Of a DNA stretch of 64,000 bases, positions 10,769-21,830 are shown piece after piece (the stretch's first letter is position 1; every line of letters begins with the position of its first letter). The translations under genes were made by a program, and so were the position numbers. Below the pieces are notes generated by a model. That model had not been told where the DNA came from, made no database searches, and saw only the letters and a list, made by a program, of their open reading frames with translations. Origin of the DNA: Cristatella mucedo (Eukaryota; Bryozoa; Phylactolaemata; Cristatellidae); assembly GCA_009760855.2 (NCBI GenBank), contig WPIO01000002.1, forward strand, positions 12,684,001-12,748,000, read 5' to 3'.

Positions 10769-10919
10769 CATCTTCTTTTATATAATCGTCACTTTTTATT
10801 ATTTGATTTTCCAGAACATGCATCTGGAATTTTTAAATATATATTAATTTAATGCAAAATACATATATATGTATAAATATGTATTACAATATTAGAATGT
10901 AGTACATTACGTTAACTTG

Positions 10920-11010
10920 AGAGGCCCTGCCCTGCTGGGATCGCGGGGACGGTTGTAGAACATTTACCCCTGGTGGACCCTAGGAAATTTCCTCCCCGGA
11001 CATTTCCCCC
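10920..11010 (-). repeat. Fragment of same repeat as 12820-13260
   Basis: The reverse complement contains 'gggggaaatgtcc' and later 'ccccgcg' in the same order as the sequence near 12860-12930, which reads the other way. The two are therefore members of one dispersed family in opposite orientation. This piece is short and non-coding. Confidence 0.55.
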
Positions 11011-11055
11011 TATGTTGATGGATGTTTAACTGAGAATACAGATACATACATACAT

Positions 11056-11091
<36 letters not shown>

Positions 11092-11154
11092 ATAATCAAA
11101 TGAAGTTCACGCTCTATTAAAATAAAATCAACTCAGTGTAAGCGGCGACTCGAT

Positions 11155-11640
11155 ATGACGACCGACGGAGATGGTACAGCCAGAGCAGCGTCGGCGGTGG
11201 TGTCGGCGGCGGTCTACGCGCGACGGCCGGTGCAGCAACGACTGCGGCGTCGGCGGCGTCAATGGCGGCCGAGGCTACGCTCTCGAGGCTGCTGCCGAAG
11301 AAAGCGACTGCAGCGGAAAGTAGCCAACAGGCGCAAAAACGCTGAGGCGCTCTCGAGTTTAAGCAGGCGCTTTCTCTCGTTTGAGAAGACAAAGCGACTC
11401 CCACCACACTCGGTTGCACCAGCAGCCGCCAAAGCCTCATTTGTCGTTTGTTCAGCAGGAGAAGGTCGGCAGGGTTGGTAGGAGCTTCGGGGTCAGTGAG
11501 CGTGGTGCCAGCTCACTGACCCCGAAGGTTCTTAAAAATTCGCTCACGCTTAGTTCGAAGCTTTGCTCGCGGCTGCTGCCGCGAGCGTCTGGTGCTGGCC
11601 GCCCAGGCATCAAGCTTTGTTTGAGCTTGCACTGATGGTC
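11155..11640. other. GC-rich island with two tandem hairpins
   Basis: The base composition is far richer in G+C than the surroundings. A perfect 17-nt inverted repeat (11485-11501 with 11511-11527, 9-nt loop) is followed by an 8-nt one (11565-11572 with 11579-11586, 6-nt loop). A basic ORF (11155-11481, +) is rich in Arg and Ala codons made by CGG/GCG and has no recognisable domain; I doubt it is a gene. Confidence 0.6.
11485..11527. repeat. Perfect 17-bp hairpin
   Basis: The arms at 11485-11501 and 11511-11527 are exact reverse complements around a 9-nt loop. The stem is GC-rich. There is no T-run after it, and a bacterial-type terminator makes no sense here, so it is recorded only as structure. 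Confidence 0.9.
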
Positions 11641-11699
11641 TGCCAAAAAGCCGCAGTGTCCGCATTTCTAATGAATATAATGTAGGAATACGTTATATA

Positions 11700-12775
11700 T
11701 TATCCATCCCAGCCTTCGAGCACCTCGAATTCTCTCAACTCACTTGCTGCATGTATTGATGACATCCGCACATGGATGGCAGCAAATTTTCTAAAACTAA
11801 ACGATGATAAAACTAACTTAATAGTTATGGGCAAACCCAGTGTGATTCACAAATTGGAAAGGTTGACGCTCAAAATTGGCTCTGCCAGCATATCTCCTGT
11901 TGAGTCAGCTTGAAATCTAGGTGTCATGTTCCAGAGTGACCTCTCGTTAGACGACCACATCAGCTCCACAATCAAGTCTGCCTACTGTCAGCTACATAAC
12001 ATTGCAAAAATTCGGGCTTGTTTAGTAAGGATACCACTTCTAAGTTGGTCCATGCATTCGTGACATCCCGTCTTGACTTCTGCAACTCACTGCTTGCTAG
12101 CCTACCGGCATGTGCAATTAGGCGATTAAAACTGATGCAAAACTCCGCAGCTAGGCTTGTCTGTCGTGAGCGGCGCAGTTGCCGCATCACACTACTTCTC
12201 GCCGACCTGCACTGGCTACCAGTCAAGCAACGGATGGACTTCAAGGTTTTATTGCTCACTTTTAGGTCACTTCATTCTTTGGCTCTAGCCTATCTCTCAG
12301 ACCTACTTCCCCACCAGGCCAAGCATCGTACCACCCGCTTTTCGGAATCCAACAGTTTCCCACTACCTCGTACAAACCTCAAATCCTTTGGAGACCGTGC
12401 ATTTAGTTGTTCGTATGCTCCCAAAGCCTGGAACTCCCTCCCAACTTGCGTCAGAACGTCCCCTGACTTGACCACATTTGAAAAGAAATTAAAAGCACAC
12501 CTATTTATGACAGCCTTTATTGGGTCCCTGTGATTCGTCCATCATGTGCTTATGCGTGCAGACACTGTGCATGCTGCAACTAACCACATTTGCATGCTAA
12601 CCCTGTGCATGTCACCCCTAACCATGTTATTCATTTTGTTTGTTTTTTCAAGCATGATTTTACTAACCATTCAATCGCGTTTCCCTTTGCAGCAAATGTA
12701 AAACGCCAAAAAAGAGATCGAGTTCTCTGAGGGAGCTTTATCAAGTAAATTATTATTAACATTATTATTATATAC
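11700..12775 (+). mobile_element. 5'-truncated L2/CR1-like retrotransposon copy
   Basis: The copy begins within the RT domain just after the catalytic motif (peptide [17 protein letters not shown]). It runs through the typical C-terminal block ([46 protein letters not shown]) and ends in the family 3' UTR and an ATT-rich tail at about 12745-12775. There is an in-frame TGA near 11920 and a frameshift near 12018. The C-terminal 170 codons from 12018 are open, so it is a recent but dead copy. Confidence 0.9.
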
Positions 12776-12819
12776 TATATAATATATTTACAAGATATGT
12801 AAGCAAGACACTATATCAT

Positions 12820-13262
12820 GGCCATTCCATACGGGAGGGGAGAAAATGACATACTCCAAGGGGGAAATGTCCATCGGAAAATGTCCTGGGAAAGTCCGTG
12901 GAGAATGTCTGTACCCCGCGGGGACTACGCGCGACTCCCGGTTCAGGAACAGAGACCAAACGGCCTCCGAACAGTCCGATATGCACAGCCGCCGCAATGC
13001 CGTCCGATCCGTGCACACAATGCCGAGGTCTGTCAGGCAGGCTTCATTATCTGACCCCCAGCTGCCCAGGGCGCCGACCACGAATGGCCTCACCACTGCC
13101 GTCCTGTAGCAAGCAGTCAGCAAAGATCAGACTATGGCCTCGTACTTATCGACTTTTTTCCGGGCCGCCACCACCAAGGCGTCCTCGCTGCTGTCAAACG
13201 GCGCCATTAAGGTTAACGAAAACCGCGTCGGCGCCATTGTCGATGACCATGTCCGGCTTATA
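12820..13262 (-). mobile_element. Probable retroelement C-terminal fragment
   Basis: On the minus strand an open stretch encodes a peptide with RPFVVGALGSWGSDN and CTDRTALRRLCISDC. This resembles the conserved segment near the C-terminus of some invertebrate reverse transcriptases that ends '..vGaLGsW...N....lGi' (recalled from the family, not verified). The flanks match the 10920-11010 repeat. It is a fragment with no catalytic motif in view. Confidence 0.5.
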
Positions 13263-15130
13263 TAAATACAAATAAATATATATGTATTTAATCTCTCTCT
13301 CTATTTATACAATAGCCCAACGATTTGTAACCAAATAAATAAGTAAATACTAACTAGTATATATTGATAGATACGGATATTGACAAGAAAATAATTACTA
13401 CAGTCATTGGTAGTTCAAGTTATTTATAAACTTGGGAACATCCAACTCGTTGCAGAGGTCTTTAAATAGGAGCACATTTATTAAGACTCAAGCAATACCC
13501 GTTTTATTATTTCAGTTTGTAAGATTAGCATATCTCAACGCTTCGGAAACAATCTCACCAGCTTCTTTGTGAAATGTTGCTAAGTTCTACAATATGCTCT
13601 TGTGAGGCACTAGACCAGGAATGTAACCATTCAAGCTCAATACCATGACCACTAAAAGCTTGATAAAAGCAGTAAATGCGCATTCTTACTTTTAAATTCA
13701 ATACATTTTGAGCTCTTGTCAAACGCTATATAGCAAACATCTGGTCTGTCTCAAGGTAGAACATTTCGATTAATTTTTCCCCCAAGAGTAAGTGCGAAAT
13801 ACCAAGCTTCACGAAATAATTCCCAAGTTTGCGAGTTGAGAATTAACTCATTACAATTTTTTTGAAAATATATAAGGGGCAATAATAAATAGTCATAGTT
13901 TATTGGTATATGATTAATAGGCATTAGCACGTGTTTTATGTGCTAGCGACTAATATGCAACGATATTTTTCTAAGCGCTTTGTGCAAATGAATAAGGAGG
14001 GTTAGCTTTCCATATAACAGCGAAAGAAATAAAACTGCTGCTAAATAATTTCTCGATCTTTATTTGTCAGTTATAAGTATCCGTGCTGAATCTAAAATTA
14101 ATATATAAAATTTCACCAAGTTAACAAAATCAATTATCGACCCGAGCGACGTAGTTAATAGTAGTTAATAAAAGTACACTAACTATGGATCATATCACTG
14201 ATCCTCATCTTTGGTATGGGTAAAGAGCTTGCGAAACTAATCTATTGTATTCAAAGAGATTTCTCTCAATTTTTTTACATTGTTCGGCTTGTTCTTTGCG
14301 GTGGCACGGCACTTCGTTTCGGGCTGTAACATGACACATCCGGCTTCTCACTGTTCAATATATCTGTAATTTATTTTGAATAAAATCCGGTTTTTAGCAA
14401 CTAGCATTGGAGTACCTGGGTTTTTCTCCAGCTGACACGAGTTACCAAAATAATTGGATTCTTTCACCGATTTTGGATTCACTGATACCTTAAAAGTCCA
14501 TTTGTCGCCTCTCTCTGAATCAACACGCCAGCGAGTCTCAGATGTTGCTAGGCTCAGTTTTTGCATGAAAACTTAAAGTGAACGGATTTATTTCAAATTG
14601 ATTACTGGAGTGCCAAACCTCTTCATGTTGTTTATCAAGCATGATATTACTCACCAATCATGCTGTGATGGACCCTCTCCGGAGACATTAGTAGTCGGGC
14701 ATGGAATAACTTTGCCTGTATAGTGTAGCTGGTGGTAATTCAATTGCAAAAATGTCCAGGGCTGAAAGTGCATGTATTCATATAGACAATTGAATAAGCT
14801 GATGAGCACAACTTTGTACCTATTGATTGCCGCAAAATTATTCTGAAATCATAATAAATGGCTCAAGATACTTTAGCAGCTCAACGTGCAGTGTAGTTCA
14901 AACTCGCAAACTTGATGAATTTAATATATTTTGAATGCCAGGTTAAGCCATTTAAAACTTTAGTCCGTTTACTTAACGTCAGTTTACATTGTGCAAGAAG
15001 CTTTTGCAGCCGCTCTCAGGGCCGCCCTGTAGGTTAGTAAAATCACTGCGCACATTATCATGTCATCCATAGTTGAGCAGTAGAGTTAGAGGAAGAGTTC
15101 ATTTGACCGGTTTGGTCTTGGTGTGATGTA
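13263..15130. other. No firm feature; one possible minus exon
   Basis: This stretch is AT-rich and mostly featureless. A minus-strand open stretch at 14348-14566 (peptide with RWRVDSERGDKWTFK, then a GTATCA donor-like site) has some coding flavour, but I could not set an acceptor or connect it to another exon, so I do not call it a gene. Confidence 0.35.
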
Positions 15131-15250
15131 AAGGTCAGCTGATTAAACAGCCTCATTTATATATAGCGGGTAGAAGAACTGGCCATTACTCCCGCCTGCT
15201 TGCAGCGGGTAATAATGAAGCGTCCGCATGCTTCGGGCCTGAGGATCGAG
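15131..15250 (-). mobile_element. tRNA-derived SINE copy 2, partial
   Basis: Reading minus, this keeps the SINE body and 3' end (complement of 'cagctgattaaacagcctcatttatatatagc'). The tRNA-like head has decayed or is missing. Confidence 0.65.
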
Positions 15251-15550
15251 AATTAGGGGGGGGGTTGCACGAACATGCGAAATTGTGAACGTGGCTCCTC
15301 GTGCCTACTAGTATGCCTATCCTATTGTTAGAGAGATTTAGAGACCAGCAGCGCCGTGCTATCAATACCTTACAGCATTAAATTACCCGGTGACAATCAT
15401 GAAATCACATGGTTACCGCAACTCATTTTTTGTGGCCACCAGTCCTTTGAAAACTGCAACATTTCTATGCTCGTGTAGATTACAGAAAAAGCTAAGATAT
15501 CTCCAGACATATTCGGCGGTAAGCTCACGCCTTCGCGATATCTTCACCAG

Positions 15551-15726
15551 CTGACGTGCGCCTTCTTATTGATGAAGCATGCTTATTCAATCTCGTCTTC
15601 GCTGCAACAGATGGAGATTCTGAGCCAGCAGTGGTCATCAAATTGTATTGCTCTGATTCCTGCTCTGAGCATCTTCGGATTATGGCATATGACATCATTA
15701 ACCGAAATGATCCGGTCACGAATCCG
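15551..15726 (+). CDS. Predicted internal exon, unidentified gene
   Basis: The + strand is open in one frame, with peptide DVRLLIDEACLF, then SEPAVVIKLYCSD, and ending RNDPVTNP, directly before a GTAAGA donor at 15727. The best acceptor is the CAG at 15548-15550, which leaves two bases before the GAC codon. A TAA sits in frame just upstream, so the coding part cannot extend further 5'. Its composition is like a normal globular protein. I do not recognise the family. The exon joins in phase 0 to the acidic terminal exon at 15840. Confidence 0.55.
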
Positions 15727-15839
15727 GTAAGAGAGCCTGTTGCAGCGGTTTTTATCGCGTTTGCCCTGAGACAAAGCTTGCAGCGTTGGAAAATACTCTA
15801 AATGTGCACAACTAAGCAGCAAAACTTAATTATATTTAG

Positions 15840-15908
15840 GGAATTGAAGACGATGAAGGCGATGAAGAAGAAAGCTCAATCGATGTAGGAATCAAGGGCA
15901 GTGAGTAA
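15840..15908 (+). CDS. Predicted acidic terminal exon, unidentified gene
   Basis: An acceptor (ttatatttag) at 15839 opens a 22-codon frame, GIEDDEGDEEESSID then VGIKGSE, ended by TAA at 15906-15908. The acidic C-terminal tail follows in phase from the exon ending at 15726. A GTGAGT sits at 15901-15906, so the last codons could instead be a donor into a further exon. Confidence 0.5.
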   Translation, partial: GIEDDEGDEEESSIDVGIKGSE

Positions 15909-16494
15909 ACTACCTGCATTTAGCATTATTGTTACAAACTGCGGAGGTTTGTGTACAAGTTACTGAGCTCTGTACAAGTTACGAAGTTACTAGTTTCTGA
16001 TACGACAAACAACAGGGCAAATATGAGCGAAGTTGGTGCCTCAAAGCAGATCAGTGAGTCGCAGATGGTGCCTCGCTTCACGTAGGTATGCAGGCGGCAT
16101 CAAATGACTGCAGCGATAAGGAGCGCTCAACGTAAAAGGTTAATGTTGTTAACGTAGAACAACCGTAGCCACAGCTTGGTCCCTTGGACAGTTGGAGTAC
16201 ACTTCATCGCTCACTTGAACTCCATACCGTAACTGACAACTGCGATCGAATTGAGCTTTATATACCGCCTGACCAGAGATTATGAAAAAGGCGTTTCATA
16301 ATCATTAAAGTTCATGAAGCATGAAAAGCATTAAAGCAGAACAATGTGCCTGATATAGGATGCCAACACTTCATTCGCTTAGGATCAAGCCATAACAAGT
16401 CGAGTGACTTTATAGCAGCTAACGTATAACGGCTCATAGATTCATAAGATTTTTAGAGTCATCCGTAAGATTATGGATGGAATGCATAGAGAAT
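15909..16494. other. No recognisable feature
   Basis: No coding or repeat signal was seen. It may include the 3' UTR of the gene at 15551-15908; attaaa-like hexamers occur near 16300-16340. Confidence 0.35.
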
Positions 16495-17870
16495 AATAAT
16501 AATAATAATAATAAAAATTCACTTGATAAAGCGCCCTCAGAGAACTTAATCTCTCTCAAGGCGCTTTACATTTGCTGCAAAGTGAAATGCAATTGAATGG
16601 TAAGTAAAATCATGCTTGAAAAACAAACGAAATGAATAATATGGTTAGCGGTGACATGCACAGGGTCAGCATGCAAATGTGGTTAGTGGCAGCATGCACA
16701 GTGTCAGCACGCATAAGCACATCAAGGACAAATCACAAGGATCCACTAAATGCTGTCCTAAATAGGTGTGTTTTTAGGTTCCTTTTAAATGTGGTCAGGT
16801 CAGGGGATGTTCTGACGCAGGTCGGGAGGGAGTTCCAGGCTTTGGGAGCATATGAACTAAGTGCACGGTCTCCAAAGGATTTAAGGTTTGTATGAGGTAT
16901 TTCTAGACTGTTGGATTCCGAAAAGCGGGTGGTACGATGCTTGGCCTGATTGGGTAGTATATCTGACAGATAGGCTGGAGCCATAGAATGAAGGGACCTA
17001 AAAGTGAGCGACAAAACCTTGAAGTCAATCCGTTGCTTGACTGGTAGCCAGTGCAGGTCGGCGAGAAGTGGAGTAATGTGGCAACTGCGACGCTCACGAC
17101 AGACAAGCCTGACTGCAGAGTTTTGCACCAGCTGCAATCGCCGATGCAATTGTACGATTTTTCGCCTGATTGGGAGTAGTTCTGACTAGTTTTTTGGAGA
17201 TAGAGAATGAAGCGACCTAAAAGTAAGTGACAGAATCTTGAAGTCGATAAGCTGATTGACTGGAGGTAAATGCAAGTCGGCGAGAAGTGGTGGAATGCGG
17301 CAACTGCAATGCTGCAGATAGACAAGTCTTGCTGCATTTGCACCAACTGGAAGCGTCTGACTGCACACCCAAGGAGACCAGCAAGCAGTGAGTTACAGAA
17401 GTCGAGACGGGATTCACAAAAGCATGGACTAATTTGGATTTAGTATCACGGTCTAAACAAGCCAGAAGTTTGGCAGTAGTTTGTTGCTGAAAGTAGGCAG
17501 ACTTGACTGCGTAGCTGATTCGGTCGTCTAATGAATGGTCACTATTACCAGGGCACATAAATTTCGTACAGATTCAACTGGAGATACGCTGGCAGAGTCA
17601 ATTTTGAGCGTTAGGTTTTTCAATTTCTGAATCGCACTTGCTTTGTCTATCACTAGTAAGTTGGTATTTATCATCAATCAATTTATGAAAGTTTGCTGCC
17701 ATCTATGTTCGAACACCATCAATACGTGCAATAAGGTAGGTGAGAGAGTTCAGCGTGCTGGAGGGCTGGAATGGATCAATGCAATAGTAAATCTGAGTGT
17801 CATCTGCCTAGAAGTTACAACCTAGATTGTGCTTGGCCCATGAACTAAAGCTCGCCAACGGAGTAGGATC
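16495..17870 (-). mobile_element. Composite of two L2-like copies
   Basis: From the + side it starts with an (AAT)n tract and the family tail, then a minus-strand RT C-terminal frame (17149 to 16733) that is almost intact. At about 17150-17165 the sequence jumps back, and the same RT segment (the 'LADLH..PV...[13 protein letters not shown]' block) appears a second time at 17186-17368 in a more diverged form. That form continues upstream into the RT middle to about 17870. A younger, 5'-truncated copy has replaced or landed in the 3' half of an older one. Confidence 0.85.
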
Positions 17871-18542
17871 TCAAACATAATTGGAAAATCAATTGCAAAT
17901 ATGCGTTTCGCGGAGGGGTTCAGTCGTAAATTTGACAGCAAATTTGACAGCGTATCAAGTACATTCGAGTATAAGTATCAATGCTCCATCATTGCTTATA
18001 ACTTACCTATGGCGAGCGTTTACATGCAGACCAGTCTTATTTTATCTAATGTTATTCTTCAGGTCAGGAATCTACTGTCGATCATTGGGATATATGCTAA
18101 TATTGTACTAATTATACTTATTATATTAATTAGGCTGATGAATGGTGAGTGATTTATGATCGCAAGGCTTTGCAACTGCGATTCTTGGTAATGAACGTGG
18201 CAGCTATTCAGGCATGCGAGCTCTCCTCACGTTAACGCCCCTTTTCTTTCTCCATTACCAAAACAAATGAATTGTGTCTTATATACAAGTCAGTCAGCAC
18301 GTAATCACAAATAAATCATCAGACGGCTGCGATTCTGTTCGGTCTGGTTTCCAGCCTCTATCGGCGACGAAGACGCGCCAGCTACCGCTTCTCAAATAAC
18401 GTTATTCGATACTGAGACAGTAGCACAGTTTGACATGTCCCCTGTTTTTTTGGATAGTCAACAATGATATCCATTTTTCAGGTAGTCAGTGACCTTTCAA
18501 AGAGTCTCTAAGCCTATGCTAAAATAATTTTTGTTCATATCA

Positions 18543-18925
18543 GGGTTTAGGGCTTAGGGCTTAGTGTTAAGGGTTTAGGGTTTTGGGTTTCAGGTTTAGG
18601 GCTTATGGCTAAGGAAGATTCTGGTGTTTCGGGTTGTTCATGTGCTTCATTCTGTTCAGGATTTTAAGGGGGTTGAGGAGGTTCAGGGCGTTCAGAAGGA
18701 TCATTCGGCGAATTCAGGTGATTCAATGGTTCAGGGGTTCTCGGGGGTTCAGGGTGTTCATCGCTTAGGGTTTAGGGTTTAATGTTTAGAGTTTAGAGTT
18801 TAGGGTTTAGTGATTTAGGGGTTTAGTTAATTAGAGTTTAGTGATTAAGAGTGCAGTGATGAATAGTTTATTGATTTAGAGTTTATCGATTTAGTATTTA
18901 GTGATCTTTTGGTTTAGGAAACAAA
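18543..18925. repeat. Degenerate TTTAGGG-like array
   Basis: Repeated 7-mers close to TTTAGGG (also TTTAGGGC, TTCAGGG, TTTAGAG, TTTAGTGAT) occur at 18543-18600 and 18770-18925, with a GTTCAGGG-rich core between. All are on the + strand and none forms a perfect array. It looks like an old interstitial telomere-like or low-complexity array. Confidence 0.75.
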
Positions 18926-20099
18926 AGCTCTCATGCCAACTACACTACACGCTTTTACTTTCACATAGAATATTAATTTTACTTTTATTTTTACTTCTTC
19001 TTTCTGACTGTTACGTGTAGTCTTTATATTCCAGTCTAGCAACTTCCCACCAGTTTCTATAGTTTTAGACATATATATTTAGTTAAACACATCGTATCCT
19101 TGAGAACGTATCTACTGAAAGAGATAGAATGTCTCGAGAGGAGGTGTGATAGTGGCTGTATTGAGCTGCATCGAGACCAGGGGTTTTCATTTTTGTAACT
19201 CGACCCGACTACGCATGCAGACCGCCAGAAGAATTCACGAAAATTTAGATACGAAGCCAGTTCGTAATTTACCACGCTCATCGTTAATTAGTTGGTTCGT
19301 CAAAAATGAAGTAATTCCTAAAACTGCATAGGATCGAGCGTTTGGAGAAATGGATAGATCTTGTTCTCGAATAGAAAATTTTTGGAGTTAGCGAATTCTA
19401 GTTATTCGGCAATGCCGGTCGCCACGGCTATATCACTCAAGTTTTCAGCTAACTTCGCACACAATTCCACTTGCAAGAACAGAGGGTCACCTTAAGGAGC
19501 ATTTGTCTAACAGCTCATGAATTTATTTGTAGCGGCAGCTCCAAGCTCAGACGACAGTGTCCAGATCGACATACGGCTAAGCAATGCGTAAAAAGAGACA
19601 GTTCGAGGCTCAAGGATGACATATAGCTGCTCCATGCCAAAAACGAGCCTACTCCAGGGTCAAATAAGAAACCATCTAACCAAATTTGCCCTAGATTATT
19701 GTTTGCAATTTTTTTTCAAAAATAAATTGTCTTCGCACTTTTTGCGGTTGCAGCGATTTGAAAAAGTGTTAAATTGGCTCTTTCAAAACCGTATATAGCT
19801 CGTGGTCTAAAATATACCGTGCAGCTTGGTAAACCTTTCTGGTTACCAAACTAATTATGAACGCGCTTTGGTAACACTTGCTGAAGCTGTACCCGTTCTC
19901 TGACATGACTAGGACTCTATACAAATTAACGAGTCTTCTGAAAGAGTGTTGAGTCCGGCTGGCTGCGGTAGTCAGCTTTGTTGTATAGAGTAACTGAGGT
20001 TTTGGCGGCGTAACAGTAACACGTGGCGGGTCTCACGGAGGAATTGTGAGGACTCAGCGCGGACGTTACGTGAACGTTACGTGGGATGATGACTAGCTT
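18926..20099. other. No recognisable feature
   Basis: Only short ORFs without splice support. I see no member of the repeat families named elsewhere. Confidence 0.35.
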
Positions 20100-21830
20100 T
20101 GAGCAGCGAATTTCTAGTCATTTTGAAATATATTTCGGTAGAAGCCGGGTCATTGCCGTCGATTGCCATGCATTCATTGTTTGTAAATGTGCGATTGGTT
20201 GAAATGATGTTTCACTTTAACACAGTGCGCTGTAATACGCAAAAAAAGTTGGAACATCTCCCAGCAGGGATATTTAAATTTCGGTCTATTTGTAACGGAC
20301 CGTTATGGATTGCCGTATTTGCTCGGGCCATTGCCGTCGAATGCTATGTATTGCCGGAGATTAAAAGTACATAAAGATTTCAAATTATCTTCGTGCATAG
20401 TGAGATGTTATGTGGAATGAGAATTGAGTGAAACTAATTTGTAGTCGATTTGCCACCGCTTGTAGTGAATTGCTGCATCGAGCCGAGTCACTGTCGTTGA
20501 TTTTCATGCCTAAACTTTTACGGGCGCAATTGGTTTAAATGATGCGATTACACTTTAAACGGAGTGCATTGTAATACAAAATTCAAAATTGGAGTATTTA
20601 GAAACCAATTTCGGAGCATTTTGTAGCGGAAAGCAATGAATGGACTGCGGTATTGGCCCGGGCCATTGCATTTGATCGCAGTGCATTGCATCAGAATGCT
20701 TAAGGCATTTATGGTTAAAATGTACGATTGCACTATAAACGGAGAGTAGAGCAGTTTGAAATTCATCGTATTTAAAGCTGTTAGTGCACGCGTTTTCGCC
20801 GTTTTTCGGCGGATTAGGGTGGATTCCGGTATGGGACCGTACCGTTACAGTCAATTGCAGTGTATATCACGAGAACGCGCACGGGCAACGTCGCAGAATT
20901 TAAAAAATTTAGAATGCGCACTTTGAAGCGAGACAAGTCCTTTATGCAATGTAATATGGAGCTTCGCGTTTAAGATTGAGAATTATTTGCAGTGGATTAG
21001 ACTGCAGACAGAGTGGATTGCGATATCTGCATAAGGCCATTTTGGGCGATTGCCGCGAATTGCCAGAGTTCACGGAAGCGCAATTTCTTGAATTCATGTG
21101 GGTGTGCACACAACGCAGGGTTCTTTATTACGCAATAAATACTGGAGCTCGGCGAAATCCATTTCTATTCGTTTTGCGGTGGATGCGGTGGATTACAGAG
21201 CATTCCGATATTTCCCCGGGCCGTTGCAGTCGATTACATTAAAGAAAATTAAATACCAGCTGATTTAACAGCCTCTTTTTGTATAGCGATAGAAGAGCCT
21301 TGACGGCTATCACCACCGCTTGCATTGGCGATAAAGGATCGCCCACCACAGGATTCGAACCCACGACCTCGGGGCCGAGGTCGTGAAAAGCAACCACCTT
21401 ATCTAGTGAGCCATTACGGCTCACCAGGTTTGCAACGCATTGTACGAGAACGCCAGTGTTAACGAAAGTGAAATTTTGTGAGTACAATTGTCACAGAGTG
21501 TACTGTCATGTTCAATAAAAAAGGTGCTTTTCGCACAGGATTTCCTTTGTTTTGTGGTGGAATGTGGAATGCAGTGGATTGCAGGGTTAGCCGGGCTACT
21601 GCAATGTATTTCAGTGGACTTCTTGAGAACGCGTGAGCGGAATGGCACGAAATGTTGTTGGGTACACTTGAAATAGAGCCTATCTTCAAACTTGTGGGAG
21701 CTTTGAGCATCTTATTTATGGTGGATTTGAGGCAGCCTAAGCGGGTTGCGGTACTGGCCTCCATCTTTGCAACCCAGTTACACGAGTGCGTACGTACAAT
21801 GGCACAGCGTTTGGTAGGCACATAACATTA
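20100..21830. repeat. Diverged satellite, about 180-bp period
   Basis: The phrase 'cgggccattgccgtcgattgcc' recurs in diverged form near 20140, 20325, 20485, 20660, 20840, 21030, 21220, 21590 and 21760. A second phrase, 'cactttaaacggagtgcattgtaatac', recurs between these points with the same spacing. The period is about 160-200 bp once the SINE at 21255-21425 is removed. No unit is open throughout. Confidence 0.75.
21255..21425 (-). mobile_element. tRNA-derived SINE copy 3, near full length
   Basis: This is one of the best copies. On the minus strand it reads from GTGAGCCGTAATGG through an A-box-like segment, the palindrome around 'gaggtcg', a perfect B box GGTTCGAATCC, and the body to 'gttaaatcagct'. 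It is inserted into the satellite array and splits a repeat unit. Confidence 0.9.

Noticed and set aside
14348-14566. Minus-strand ORF with a protein-like peptide
   Set aside because: No acceptor, no partner exon and no domain; kept only as a note.
21340-21425. Possible tRNA genes with perfect B box (also 49480-49553 and 55830-55900)
   Set aside because: No acceptor stem or full cloverleaf; they recur with the same non-tRNA body, so they are SINE heads.
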